In this document: in pieces, positions 46,773 through 59,885 of the stretch
Numbering within the stretch: position 1 is the stretch's first letter
How the letters are laid out: each line of letters starts with the position of its first letter
Assembly (NCBI GenBank): GCA_019096195.1
Contig: JAGTXK010000125.1
Coordinates: 186,001-250,000, forward strand
Reading direction: 5' to 3'
Source of the DNA: Boletus sp. NGJ
Taxonomy: Eukaryota; Basidiomycota; Agaricomycetes; Boletales; Boletaceae
DNA length: 64,000 nucleotides
Position numbers and translations under genes: made by a program
The notes under the pieces: generated by a model
Told to the model about the DNA's origin: nothing
Seen by the model: the letters and a program-made list of their open reading frames with translations, nothing else
Database searches by the model: none

Positions 46773-47411
46773 ATGGATCTTCAACCCCATTATCACTCGA
46801 TATGAGGTGGTGACAGGGCAATCCAATGGACATAAAGTCCAAAGTGGTCTCCATATGACACATAGTCTGACTACAGAGGTAAGGTTGAGTGGCACAGAGC
46901 CAACTTGGTGGATGGGAAACCTTAGGGCATTGAGTGGCAAAAGATCTTGAATGACAATGAGTGCATTGTCAGAAGGGCTTGGGCAGTGGTAGCCTGAGCA
47001 GTGAGTAGGTGCCAGTGGGAAGTGTGCCAGCAGTGCCAGCAAGTGATGTGACTCAAATTGTAATGTTGATTAGAGTCACATGTTGTATTCACATTCTGAA
47101 TTTTTTTCAATGCATAGTGTCAAGGGAGCAGTATTATATAAGTAAGTACAAGGCTTCCACACCTTCCACTGGCACCTGCTCACTGCCTAGGCTACCACTG
47201 CCCAAGACCTCCCAACAATGTGCTCATTGCTGTCCAAGATCTTTTGCCACTCAATGCCCTGAGATTTCCCATCATCCAAGTTGGCTCTGTGCCACTCAAC
47301 CTTACCTCTGTAGTCAGACTATGTGTCATGCAGAGACCACTTTGGACTTTGTGTCCATTGGATTGCCCCATCGCCACCTCATATCAAGTGACAATAGAGT
47401 TGAAGATCCAT
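46773..47411. repeat. inverted repeat, arms about 255 bp, 128-bp spacer
   Basis: The left arm 46773-47028 and right arm 47157-47411 are reverse complements with scattered differences. ATGGATCTTCAAC at 46773 is answered by GTTGAAGATCCAT ending at 47411. GTGCCAGTGGGAAGTGTG at the inner end is answered by CACACCTTCCACTGGCAC. Both arms can encode the same short peptide text, so a formerly coding sequence was duplicated head to head. It is not the terminal repeat of any element named here. Confidence 0.85.
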
Positions 47412-47539
47412 AGAGGCACTCACTATATGGCTCAAGTAGATCCTGTACTTGTTCATTGGCATGTCTGTCTGTCCTAGCACCTCTATTGATCCTGCTGTGG
47501 TGTTTCAAACATGCTTTGTTCATCTCCTTAATGCATCTA

Positions 47540-48457
47540 CCTACATGGAAGCTGGACAACCCGGTCCGAGCTTGGAATGTCAATGGAACCCAAAACCAGT
47601 CTGGAACCATCAAAGAAAGAACCAACATTATGTTGGATTACGGAGGCATACGAGAAAAGCAGAATCTCTATGTCCTCAACTGTGGTAAAGACGAAGTCAT
47701 TTTAGGACTTCCATGGCTCAGGGCAGTGAACTCTGATATCAACTGGACGGAAGGACAGGTAACAATAGTGCCGTCTTCCTACCGATGGACTCGAGGCGAT
47801 CCACTGGGGACATTGGAACAGTGATACCTGTTGAGGTATCTGGAACACAACGAAAAAGAGTACGTGCAAGACAGACTCTACAAAACCTTTCGTCATTGGA
47901 CGCCCTTACAACAGGCCAAGTTTTTCAACGCGCATGGGGATGTACCAGAGTTCATCATCAAGAGGTCCACTCTGTCTACCGAGATCGCCCAACAGGCACC
48001 AAAGGCCAAGATTGCATTGCCAGATGCATTCAAAGAATACGTGGATGTCTTCACGGAGAAGACAATCACCAAGTTACCTCCCTCAAGGCAATACGACCAC
48101 GCCATCGAGTTAAAAGACTCATTTGTTCTGAAACGAGCCAAGGCGCACCCTCTCAACCTGCTGGAACAACAGGCATGCAAGGAATTTATCAGTGAACACC
48201 TCAAAACTGGAAAGATATCCCCATCAAAATCTCTCCAAGCCACTCCTTTCTTCTTCGTACAGAAGAAAGATGGGAAGCTCCGCCCCTATCAAGACTACTG
48301 ATATCTCAATAGTCACACGATCAAGAATGCCTACCCCCTCCCCTTAATTTCTGACCTTTTGGATAAATTAAAGAGATCGTCAATCTTCACCAAATTTGAT
48401 GTACGATAGGGCTATAACAATGTCTTGATCAAGTCTGAAGATCAGTGGAAAGCGGCT
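47540..48457 (+). mobile_element. Ty3/gypsy fragment 2 (protease to start of reverse transcriptase)
   Basis: A close relative of gypsy fossil 1 over its 39105-40025 segment. It begins at the text TGGAAGCTGGACAA and stops abruptly where Tc1-F begins. No LTR is attached. It is a broken fragment with a few breaks. Confidence 0.88.
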
Positions 48458-50003
48458 GTGAAGTGCACTGCCAGACACTGTGGGAATTTCGCTTAGCTTT
48501 GGTGGAGTTATAAATAGTACATACTCTTGGCTATGAAAGTGCCCCCTTGGTCATGTGATTTGATTCCCAGGTTAGGGAGATATAGTCAATTCAAAACAGT
48601 AATACCATGGAAAGGGTTTTTTCACTTTTGAATTGAAAAGGGTATTTGGATATTATCAGTACTTGGTATAGCCTCCTTTTGCTCTAAGCACTGCCTGAAT
48701 CCTTCTAGGCATGCTTTCAATTAATTTCTGACACTCCTCAACTGGTATCCTGTCCCATTCCACTTGAACCCTTTTCCACAATTTATATCCACTAGGAGGG
48801 TTTTCATGCTGTGCAAGCCTTCTCTTGAGACAAACCCAGAAATGTTTAATAGGGTTTAGATCAGGTGACTGTGCAGGCCACACCACAGTATTGAATTCTT
48901 GCTTCTCTAGTCAATTCTTGACCAGCCTGCAGGTATGCTTGGGATCATTGTCCTGCTGAAAGATGATGTCAGAAGGATTGAGATCATAATACTCCAGGGT
49001 TTGTTGGAGTTCATCCTTCATAATTTGAAGGTAGAGGTCTTCATCCATCCTACCATCAATCTTGGTAGCAAAACCAACTCCCTCCCAAGTCATACAGCCC
49101 CACATCATCAGAGAACCTCCTCCTAACTTGAGGGTCCCCTGCACCAGCCTATCACTAAGGCCCTCACCTGCCCTTTTCCATGCCCATTTAGATCCATCTG
49201 ACCCTAGGTGATTGATTTTGGTCTCATCAGACCATACTACCTTCTTTCAGTCCTCTATAGTCCAGTCCTTATGAGCATAGGCAAAATCCAAACGAGTTTT
49301 GCAATGCCTAGCAGAGAGAATAGGGCATTTGGACTTGACTACAGCTTTCATACCAGCTTTCTTCAAGTGGAGGTGGACAGTACTGGCAGAGAGAGGTTGG
49401 TTGATGATGTTGGTAAGTGATCTGGTCACTTGGACAGCATTTTCAGCCTTTCCAGAGGTGATAAGATATTGGGTATGACAGATATTGGTAGGAGAAAGCT
49501 TGGAGGGACAACCTCCAACAGCTTTAACAAGGCCAGAATGCTCTTTGGAACAAAGTTTAGATATGGCAGAAGGGCTGACACCAGTTTGCTTGGCAATGGC
49601 TTCACCAGAATGACCAGAATCAAGCAAATAGAGGATGGTATTTTATTAAGTATAATGGTGGTTGAGAATCAAGAAGTGTGGAAGCTTGTTTAAACCCAGA
49701 CATACTATTTATATGTGTATCTTTGTTTGTACTAACAAACAATGGCAATTATACTACAATATGACTAAGATCCCACTTAGTGATTCAAAAGCTCAAAAAT
49801 CCTTTCCATGGTATTACTGTTTTGAATTGACTATATCTCCATAGCTTGGGAACCAAATCACATGACCTAGGGGGCGATTTTGTAGCCAAGAGTATGTACT
49901 ATTTATAACTCCACCAACACTAAGCAACATTCCCACAGTGTCTGGCAGTGCACTTCACACACTGCTGTAAGGATTAGTATGGAAAGGGTTTTTGAGGTCA
50001 CTG
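48458..50003 (-). mobile_element. Tc1-like transposon, family 3, copy F
   Basis: The right end reads CAGTGACCTCAAAAACCCTT inward and is followed by TA at 50004-50005. The left end lacks the outermost 45-50 bp of the inverted repeat and starts at GTGAAGTGCACTGCC against the gypsy fragment, so this end was lost after or during insertion. Inner facing copies of the terminal motif occur near 48610 and 49800. The sequence beyond TA on the right is a different transposon, not gypsy, so the flanks have been rearranged. Confidence 0.85.
48656..49627 (-). pseudogene. Tc1-like DD34E transposase, family 3, copy F
   Basis: HTH segments LLDSGHSGEAIAKQTGVSPS and PLSASTVHLHLKKAGMKAVV precede [28 protein letters not shown] and NPIKHFWVCLKRRL. 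The Glu expected in NPIEH is Lys in this copy. Two stops interrupt the frame (after DWTIED and after RLVKN), and the start codon region is lost (stops lie just upstream of NTILYLLDSG). It ends at GGYTKY with stop at 48656-48658. Confidence 0.9.
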
Positions 50004-50005
50004 TA

Positions 50006-50763
50006 GATCATAGCAGGTGGAATCTCATCTCTGTCAGCACATATGGTAACCATGATGGTGATATTTTCACAGTTGCCATCACATTGCTGATGTTGGATCT
50101 TTTTATTAGCTGCTCCAATGACCCATTGTGTTTGGCCTTCATTAGGCTGAAACTCAGTCTTATCTGTGACTCAAATACAGTCCACTGCCATACTGAGCCT
50201 TTCCATTGTGCTTTCTAGTAGATCAAACCATGCCTTGTTTGTGCTCATTAATAGCATGATCACATGCAGTGTCTAGTGGAGAACTCTAGAACTGTCCCAA
50301 ACATGCATGGTGATGTTTAATGAAGTGTTGGTCCAATTCTTTCCAACTCTGGATGATGGGAAATTCTTGCTGCATCATACAGGAAAGATAGTGTCCACAT
50401 GAAGCTTCAAGGATTCATGCTTGAAAGGAAATCCTTGTGCTGCATACTCAAGGCAGAAGGTGACAACTTGTTCTTCTTCATTTTCTGATAACCAGGAATT
50501 TGTCTCTATGTTAAATTGGTGCTTGCTTCATCCTCTGTGCACCTGTCTCCATATGGTGTTATGACTGACCACAATGTCCTTGTATCCAGCTTTGGCCTCC
50601 CACTCTTCCTCAGCCTCTTAACAAATCTTTTGCATACTCTACCTCTCTTTTCTGGCTTCAGCATCTCTTTTTTGAATATCTTGACTGCTTCAACTATTAC
50701 TTCTTCTTGTTTGCTGGCCTGTATATTTTGTTTCTTAGTCTTTGAATAAGCACAACCCACCAT
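50006..50763 (-). pseudogene. pogo-like (CENP-B/DDE) transposase, truncated
   Basis: From the minus-strand ATG at 50763: a basic HTH-type N-terminus (KQEEVIVEAVKIFKKEML), then WLSENEEEQVVTFCLEYAA and GFPFKHESLKLHVDTIF (CENP-B-like HTH, about 50380-50490), a TNKAWFDLLE block near 50235, and TDKTEFQPNEGQTQWVIGAA with QHQQCDGNCENITIMVTICA (start of the DDE core, about 50010-50170). Stops and frame changes are present. The reading ends exactly at the TA next to Tc1-F, so the catalytic C-terminus was separated or lost by that junction. Confidence 0.68.
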
Positions 50764-51607
50764 TTTGACTCAAGTGCCATGGACCATATTGAAATTTTTG
50801 ATTGATCCCTCCACTCACTCCTTGACCCTGTTATTGCTTAACTTGCACTTTAAGAGCAATCTTTGTGTGTGGCTAAGATAAGATGACAAAATCAACTTCC
50901 CAGACACACATCACCAGTATGGTTGTGGCAAAACAATATAGTACCATTCACTAAAATGTAAGCTGTGAAAATAAGGTTGAAGGTTGCTTTTATGTACCTA
51001 TCAGGTTTATGAGAGCTAAAAATATTAATTCACCTTAAGAATGATTGATACATGTGAACTACCAACATTCTACTTAGAAAACTATGCACAGAATATGATC
51101 CATGAATTTCTGCATATTTATTTGTCTATATCTAATACATGATAGACAAGATTCAGTAGTTTAGCCATTCTGATGTGAAGAAACAATGAAAGTTGACTTG
51201 CTTGATTGTGTTGGCACAAATGGTGGTGGATAACTGTATAGTTTTCTACAGTATACTCATTCAAACTCGACCTTATTATGGGTAATTGGATAGAACATGG
51301 ATAGTGTACAGGACAGCAAATACAAGTACAATTGGGCTTGAAAAAAAATCAAGCAGGCATTGTGCCCTTGAAAGCTAGGTTAAGTGGGGTGACATAGTTG
51401 ACAGCTTGGGTAAAAAAAATTGAAGGCTGGGATGAGTAAGATCCAAGGTTTACAGCTTTGTGTTTGATGGCTTGGTACAGTTGGGCAAAAAAGAAATGAG
51501 TGGGCTTCACACCATCAGAGCTGGATTGAGTGGAATAGCAGATTGATGGGCTTTGTGCTTCATGGCTTTGTATCTTGGCACTGGCTAGGTCATTGACAGC
51601 TTGTTCT
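50764..51607. other. AT-rich, no gene seen
   Basis: No coding region is recognised. Between 51370 and 51600, short GCTTTGTG/GCTTGGGT/GCTGGGAT motifs recur irregularly. They may be remnants of the pogo-like element's non-coding end. Confidence 0.35.
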
Positions 51608-52402
51608 TGTTACAACCTTCGTAACTTGGTGACATGTTACTGAGTAATTGACCTCCTAGTTGATTACTGGACTAGCTGGACTTGAGCAACTGGCTCCCTA
51701 AGCCCGAGTTCCCTAGGTATGGGGTATCAACAGCTAGCTTTATGTAGAGTCTCCTCTGAGTGAGGGACGTCCCTATGACCAGTGGCGGAGTCTTGGACTT
51801 TGAAGATAGTGGTGCAGTCCTATCTGGGCAGAACCCTGTCTGTGTTGGTGTTGCCACTGGTTACGTGCATGAACGGATAGCAAGGAGACCGCACAAGTGT
51901 GATGTGACTCGCTAGAAGTATCACAAGCACAAGTGTTATTGCTTCCAGAGTGGGCACAGACTCTGAAGTGATATGGAACTGAGAGTGGGGTAGATTACAC
52001 AGTAAGATGTGTAGATCAAGGTTAGAATGACATAAAGGGCAAACACCCATATAAATAGGCCTTTCTGATTTAGAGCAGGCTTCATATCATATATGGTAAT
52101 AGTAAGTCACAGACCAAGTATTACCATAAGGAGATCAGAGGCATCAGTCAAATGAGGCATTGGAATACTAGGCTGTGTGCAAGAGAACACAGCCAAGGAG
52201 GCAATGTCTGTGATCAAATAATATTCATATCAGTGAAATGGAAAGGGGCTGTGTCACTAGAAGGGGAGTTCTGGGTGAGGTGATGCTTGTGTGGGCATCA
52301 TAGGGGAATCCCAAGTTATAGGAGTCAAAGAGAAGGTTGTCCCAGAGTCCAGGAGGGGGTGAAGGAAGGGAAAAATGTATACCCCCTTCCATAACTGTAA
52401 CA
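51608..52402 (-). repeat. solo LTR 2 (same gypsy family), TSD GTTCT
   Basis: On the minus strand it begins TGTTACAGTTATGGAAGGGG and ends at the reverse of TGTTACAACC. GTTCT flanks it at 51603-51607 and 52403-52407. It is shorter than solo LTR 1 and poorer in CpG. Confidence 0.92.
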
Positions 52403-53106
52403 GTTCTTGCAGGAAATGAGATAGTAGACACATCAAATTGAGCAAGATGATGAAGGGAAAACTACTGTATACCTTGGTTCTCCCACTCTTCTGAGTGGGT
52501 TGTTTTTGAGTCTTTACTTATATCTTTCGTTGGCCATGTTGATCCTCACTTGTAGGCTCTAGAACCTTGTTATCATGGCAACCCTTGAATCTCAATGGAC
52601 CTGCTTCACCTTGCTAGATAACAGAGAAAGTGAGTTGGAAGACAAACTAAATGCATAACTAGGGATCATGCTCATATTATCAATATTTGTGTTTGAGCTC
52701 TGTGTTGGAAGAAATGTTGTAAATATTTCAACTGGACAACAGACAGAGAATTCACCAAAATTGAAATCATAAACCAGATGATGGAAAATGAAGTTTCTCT
52801 CCAGGTATTCTAAAAAATCGCCACTGGTAGCAGCCCAAATGAAACTCTTGATTATGTCTGACATCATGTTGATGTGTCTGGGTAGGGTAGCAAAGTCAAT
52901 TATCTCTGGGAAAATGTTAGTCTTTGCAATCTGGAGCATCCAAAGCTCGTTTGATAGCTCCTGGCAGATGTTGAAGTTGACCAGTACAAGTTTTGTTTCT
53001 TAAGGACCATCAGTTACAAATTTTCTGTGGTAGTCAAAACTCATAAGTGAGTTAACAATGCATGCATCAAATTAAAACCTGTTTACTTGCTTAATTCTAG
53101 AATATA
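52403..53106. other. unassigned, weak minus-strand frame
   Basis: A 115-codon minus-strand frame at 52592-52939 (FPEIIDFATLPRHINMMSDI) has protein-like composition but no recognised domain. It may be an exon of an unknown gene or relic. Confidence 0.3.
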
Positions 53107-53437
53107 CAGTGATTTCAAAAACCCTTTCCATCCTAACCCTTATGGTAGTGCACTTTGTGCACTGCCAGACACTGTGGGGATTTCACTTAGCTTTGGTGGA
53201 GTTATAAATAGTACATACTCTTGGCTATAAAAGTGCCCCCTAGGTCATGTGACTTGGTTCCCAGGTTAGGGAGATATAGTCAATTCAAAACAGTAATACC
53301 ATGGAAAGGGCTTTTGAGCTTTTGAATGAAAAAAGGTATTTAAACGTTATCAGTACTTGGTAATCCTCCTTTTACTTTAAGCACTGCCTGAACCCTTCTA
53401 GGCATACTTTCAATCAACTTCTAACACTTCTCAACTG
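53107..53437 (-). mobile_element. Tc1-like family 3 fragment (copy G)
   Basis: It begins CAGTGATTTCAAAAACCC after TA at 53105-53106 and matches the 3' end of copy F through the inverted repeat and the last codons of its transposase. Unlike F, it keeps the outermost end. It stops at 53437, where the gypsy 3 region begins. The rest of the element was not found on the far side. Confidence 0.85.
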
Positions 53438-56400
53438 TACAACTCAACAAGTCCAACTCTGAACCTCCATCCACAACTCTGGTGTGTTCTCCCTCAGAGC
53501 ATGCTTTTATACCCTTGGACTTGTAATTCTCTTGATATAGTATTCTTACTTCCTCATTCTTATATAGCTATGCTTCATTACCTATCTATGTCATGCCTCA
53601 TAGCTGTCTCTGATCCAGTGTCTGTCCTGCTTAGGAGCACTGCTCCAGCCAGACAGCATCTCAGTTCCAATATTGTTGCTTATCCTACAACATGAACTCC
53701 ATTACTAATACTGTCACTCTGACCATATATAAACCTTCAATACAATACTTATATAATCAGTTCAAATATCAAGTTTGAACACTACTCCTGTCCTCTGTCC
53801 GAGTCTTGACAACTTACTCCAGCCTCTGCTTGACTTGACATTTGAACATGTTGAGTTTTAATCTTTAAACCTCCAATGTCCTCAAAATCCGGGACAATGG
53901 ACTCAAGAAGGGCGCACCACATAAGGTGAAGCCAAGGCCTGACACCACCACCACTTAACTCTGGTCCTTTGGAGTTACATTAGAGTTGTCCATTCTTAAC
54001 AGTATATTCAAACCCTCACTTGCAAATGACTCTCACACATGGCTACATACACCACCAGATCACAGACTCATGCCTTAGGTGCAAACTCCTTTGCATCCCC
54101 CATGTTACAACCCATTGAGCACATTCAGCAGCAGTTGACAAGGTCCAGAACTCGTTGACCAATTCCAAAGCTTCTCCACTCAATGAACCCCCAGGGATCT
54201 CCACTTCACAGTTGCAACCACTCCTAGAGTGTGCATTGTCAAGCTCTCAACCAACAATATTTCCTAACTTCCCCAATGACGATGTCCCCTTTGACTTCAA
54301 CAATGAGCACATTCCACAAGACACCCTTGCACTGCTCACCAATGCCATCAAAGGCCTCACTTGCTCCACACATTGTCCCTCCAACCACACCCCATGCACT
54401 AAAGTCCAGGAACTGGACCAGTTTGATGGGACTAAACTCCACAAACTCAAGGTCTTCCTGGTCTAGTGCAAGCTAAACTTCCAAGACTGCCCAAAGGCTT
54501 TTAAGACAGACCACACCAAAGTCACTTTTGCACAGTCCTACCTTAAGGGAGGGTATGGCTCTGGATTGGTTCAGGCTGGACCTCCTCTGGAACATTCCAC
54601 ATTCTGTCCCCTCTGGATGGATGACTTCAAAGAGTTCTTTCTAGAACTCCAGACCAATTTTGGTCTGCATGACCCCATTGGAGATGCAGAGCAACAGCTC
54701 AACCACTTGTAGATGAAGGAAACTCAACACATCAACAGGTACATGATTGAGTTCAACTGGATCGCTTCGCAAGTCCATGGTTATAGAGAAGGTGGTGCCC
54801 TCCGGCACCACTTCTATAATGGTCTGCCAGATTGTATCAAGGATGAAATCTCTCACTTTGGAAAACTCCTGATGCTCTCTGAACTCCAAAGCCTCACATA
54901 GGCTATTGATGCACACTATTGGGAGCACAAGTCTAAAGTCAGCAGGAAGATGAAAGTGTCTACCCCATCCTCCATCTCCAAAACATCCACTCCCACCGCA
55001 TCATCCTCTCTGTACCCCTCTGGTAGTGCTAAGGACTCCAAGGAGTCCAAAAGCAAAGGAACTACCACCTCCACTCATCTAAAGCCAAACTTGTTGTCCA
55101 AACTAGGGAAAGCTGGCAAGCTCACTTTGGAAGAAAGCAAGTGCAGGTTCAACAATAAGCTCTGCATGTTCTGTGGTCAAGCCGGTCACATGGCAAAGGA
55201 CTGCCTGAAGTTGACCTCTAGCACATCCAAGGGTCGCGCCACAACCACCACTCCAGAAACCAAACCAAAGGTCTCCACTGCAGAGGCAAAAAATAATCTG
55301 TGACCTCCATGATTCCACACAAACTGGAGGTTGCATTGGACCCACTTGTGCAGCTAAGAAGATCTGCCTCAATGCATCTGCTCTTTCCGACCCCAAATCT
55401 CTCATGCCCTCCATCTTCTTAATCTCATACACAATTCTGCCCTTTTCTGTGCTTGTAGACTCAGGCTCCTCAGACTGTTTTATAGATACAACCTCCATTA
55501 ATAAAAATGAGCTTTCAACCTACCCTGTCCCTCTGCTCCAGCTCCATCTCTTCAACAGAAGTACCAATAGCACGATCACCCAAGCCACTAACCTCTCAGT
55601 CTGTCTCACAACCAGTGACATCCCTCCGACGACTTTCTACGTCACTCCACTGGACTCCACCTCTTCCATTATTCTAGGACACAACTGGCTCACCCACCAC
55701 AATCCATTGATTGATTGGGTCATGAGCAGTATTGCATTCCATTCATCTGAGCAGCAAATGCCAGCAACTCCAAGTTCTCCTCTACAGCCCCCAGAATCCC
55801 TTTCCTCTGGCTGATACCACACCTGATCCACCACGTTTCTCCAACCGCAAATCTCTGCCCATCACGCTTGTTAGAGTCCCAGCATTCGCACTAACCTGTT
55901 GCCTTGAGGGTTCAGTACAATTTAGCTTGCAACTCTGTCCCCAAAAGAGTGATCTCTGCTCCACTTCCATCACTCTCTCAGAACAAGTTGACCTCTCTGG
56001 TGTTCCTCTGGAATACCATAATTTCTCTGATGTCTTCAGCAAAAGCAGAGTCTCCCGGCTTGCTCCACATTGTGAATATGACCTGAAAATCGACCTGGAG
56101 GAAGGAGCCTCTCCTCCCTGGGGATCCACCTACTTCCTTTTCACTTTCGAATTCAGCTCTCTCCATGCCTTCCTTGATGAACATCTAGCCATGGGCTTTA
56201 TATTTGACCCTCTTCCTTTACACATGCCACCACAGTCCTCTTCATCCATAAAAAGGACAGTTCACTCTGCCTTTGTGTCGACTTTCAAGTACTTAACAAG
56301 ATCACAAAGAAAGACTGTTACCCACTTCCCCACATCTCCGACCTCCTAGATGCTTTGAGCCATGGAAAGATTACACCAATATTGATCTCTGGCATGCCTA

Positions 56401-58921
56401 CCATTTGGTCTGCATTTCCAATGGAGATGAATGGAAAATGTCTTTCTACACACACTATGGCTTGTATGAGTGGCTGGTAATGCCATTCAGCCTTACTAAT
56501 GCACCTGTGGCTTTCCAACAGTTTGTCAACACCATCTTTGCAGATCTTCTAGATGTTAGCATTATTGTGTACTTGGACAACATCCTGGTCCTCTCCACAG
56601 ATAAAACCACTCACAGAGAACATGTCCGGGAAGTCTTCCAGCGACTCCACAAACATGGCCTTTATGCAAAACCCGAGAAATGCGACTGGTCCACAGACAA
56701 TACTAAGTACCTCAGCTACATCATCACACCCTCCAGACTTACTATGTCTTTGGAAAAAGTTCAAGCCATGCAGGACTGGCCAGAACCTCATAAAGTCCAG
56801 GACATCCAATCCTTCCTTGGATTCACCGACTTCTACTAGCATTTCATTGTCAACTACTCCGACATTGTCATTCCGCTAACCTAGTTAATCCACAAGGGTA
56901 TTCCCTGGCTTTTCGGCCACAATTGTCAATCTGCCTTCCGTTCACTGAAGGAAGCCTTCACTACTACCCCTATCCTTACCCATTGGGCTCCTGACATCCA
57001 ATGATTATAGAAATCAATGCTTCTGACTACACATTGCCAGAATTCTCTCCATCACTGCTCTGGAGCTCAACTACAATACCCATGATAAGGAACTCCTTAC
57101 TATTCATAAGGTCTTCCAGGCTTGGCATCACTACCTTAAACGCTCTGGCACTCCAATTGACATCATCACTAACCACAAGAACCTAGAATACTTTGCTATA
57201 TCGAAACTCCTGACTCACCAGCAAGCCCAGTGGTTGAAGTTTCTCTCTCAATTCTATATGATCATACATTTTTGCCCTGGACATCTTGGTGCAAAACCTA
57301 ACACCCTTATCAGATGCTGGGACATCTACCCAAAAGAAGGGGATAAGGACTATACTCGTATAGATCCACATAATTTCTGCACCATCTTTACCCCAAAACA
57401 GCTCACTTCTTTCCTCTATGCTACCCATCTCATAGCTCTGGTACTCCGAGCTGGTACCCTTTTTGATATAGAGCAGCAACTCTTTAGCAACATCCTATCT
57501 GCACTCCCCTGCAACCCACTCACCAAACTACGTATGTCCTCCTCCAATCTGGACTCAAACTGGTCTGTTGACAAAAACAACTTCCTCCATCTTGACAAAT
57601 GCATCTGCCTACATTCCTGATGCTAATGACCTCCAACTTTGAGGCCTCCACTATAAATAACCATGGTCATTCCCTCTCCAGACATCTTGGTCAAAACCAG
57701 ACATTAAAGATAAGGACATTCATCAAAAAATACATCTTCTCCTGTACCACTTGTGCCCATGCAAAGGTTCCAAGACACTGACTCTACGGATTGTTGAAAC
57801 AACTTCACATCCCAGAGAAGCCATGGAATTCCATCTCTATGGATTTCATTGAGCAACTCCCCTTGTCCTCCAGTTTTACTGCTATCCTTGTTATTGTAGA
57901 TTGATCATCCAAACAGTGCATGTTCATTCTGATATATGACACAGTAACTTCCCCAGACTTGACAAAACTCTTCCTACTCCACATCTTTTCTAAGCACAGA
58001 GTTTCCTCCCATATCACCTCTGATTGATGTTTGAAATTTGTCTCCCACTTTTCCAATCGCTTGGGAAAGTTCTCAATATCCGCCTCCCACTTTACCTCCG
58101 GTTACCATCCTGAAGGAGACAGTCAGACAGAACAAATGAACCAGATACTCAACTAGAACCTTCACATCATCTATTGCAACTACCAGCAAAACAACTGGTC
58201 CGAACTCCTTTCATTATTTGCATACAACAACAACACTCCGAGTGCTACTACCAGTGTTTCTCCGTTCTTTGCCAATAAGGGCTATCATTCCAACATTGTA
58301 GTATACCCCCAGCATGACCTCACTTCCACTAAAGCTCATGAGTACTCAGTAGACCTTGATTCCCTCCATAATTATGTATCTCTGTGAGGAGATGGCTGCC
58401 ACCCAAAAGCATTACCAAGGACCCACAGATGCTAGGTGATCTCCAGCACCAGACTTCACAGTCAGTGACCCAGTCTTCATGAAAGCAAAGTACTTCTGTT
58501 CCACAAGGCCTTCTAAGAAACAATCCAAGAAGACCTTGGGCCTTACTTAATCATCGCTCAGGCAAGCTCCCATTCCTTCACTCTCTGACTCCTGAAGTCA
58601 ATGAAGTCCATTCACCTGGTCTTTCATGTTTCCCAGCTAGAACATGCCGTACCCAACACCATACCTAATTGGGTACAACCTCCATCACCTCTGGTTGAAG
58701 TAGATGGAGAACCAGAGTACAAAGTTTCAGAGGTCCTTGACTCAAAGATAGATCAATGTTGCTGGAATTGCAAACTCCTGTACCTCATCTATTGGTCAGG
58801 ATATGAAGGAACAGATAAAGAAACCTCGTGGCTGGTGGCCACTGAGCTCGGTCATGCTTCCAAACTTGTCCTTGGTTATCACACTCGCTATCCAGACAAG
58901 CCTGGACCTCACACTGCATGA
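53438..58921 (+). mobile_element. Ty3/gypsy chromovirus fossil 3
   Basis: Parts in order: Gag about 54090-55300 with a CCHC knuckle (CMFCGQAGHMAKDC, about 55165); protease about 55400-55700 (VDSGSS); reverse transcriptase about 56000-56840; RNase H about 56900-57230; integrase about 57600-58330; chromodomain about 58690-58880. The leading 600 bp may include a 5' LTR, but no second copy was found to confirm it. It is a different family from gypsy 1 and 2. It is broken, with more than ten breaks. Confidence 0.85.
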
Positions 58922-59885
58922 TGAGACGAAAGACTTCATTAAAAGAAAAAGAAAAACAAGTACACTATACTACTATAGTAGTTCTTCTTTGCTCTCTTCA
59001 TCTTCCTCCATTCCACTACCCTCCTCTACCTTCTCTGTGGCCAACCCTGCCAACTCCAACTCCACATCCATCTCCACCCCTTCCTCTGTCTCCTCCTCCT
59101 CCTCCTCCTCACTTCCATACACCTTCTCCACCTTCAACTCCACCAGGCACTCTAGCAGAGAATTCTGCTGGTTGAGCCACCTGTTTTGCGACTTGAGGGC
59201 ATTCTGGATCTCCCAAGGATCTTTGAAAGGCCCACCATTGCTCCTGACCCCATCTTATCTCCATTGGAGCCACTAGGCCCCATCTTGTCCCCTCCTACCC
59301 TCCTCCACTTCCTCCACCTCTCTGGCTGCACTAAGCAATGTCATTAATTCTTGAATGCAGTGAGATACAGATGCCAATAGCCTTACATTCCTTGACCTCA
59401 GAATACTCATTTTTGATATTCTCCTTCTTAACATCTGTGGTATTCCTTCTTGCTGGCCTTCACAATGTTGATAAGAGTCTCCCTCACTTTTAACCTGGAA
59501 GGTGCTGCAAATAGTTCAAGTTGTTGTTGGAGGGCAGCATCAATGACTTACTATTCTCATTATTCTGATTGTGATCAGATTCCTCACCTGTGCCACATCA
59601 TTGTGGCAAAAAGCCCCTCTTTCCAAACTCCGGTTCAAACTCCGACTGGCAAGCCACTGAGAGCACTCCTCCAGCCCCTCTCTCCACAGTCCTCTCATTT
59701 GCTTGCCAGGTGCGCATAATTTGGATTCCACTCTTCTTTCTTTTGTTCTCAGAGTCCTCTTGTTTCCTTGCTAGCCACTGCCTTTGCTTTACCTGTTCCC
59801 TCCCATCCCTTGTTGCCTAGTGTTCCTAGTGGCTTCGTCCTGTATGTGTCCACTTGACTCCAATGTCATCCTGGGGTAGACTATA
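58922..59885. other. C/T-rich stretch, no supported gene
   Basis: The first part (58980-59300) is rich in TCC, CTCC and CCTCC runs, including a (TCC) microsatellite at 59091-59111. A minus-strand frame over about 59340-59560 has mild coding character but no recognisable domain. It may belong to the 3' region of gypsy fossil 3. Confidence 0.35.

Noticed and set aside
46473-47042. 189-codon minus-strand frame as a gene
   Set aside because: Half of it is one arm of the inverted repeat and the same text appears in the other arm; no domain was recognised.
59091-59111. (TCC) run considered as a possible regulatory polypyrimidine tract
   Set aside because: No gene start is nearby; a simple microsatellite is the sufficient explanation.
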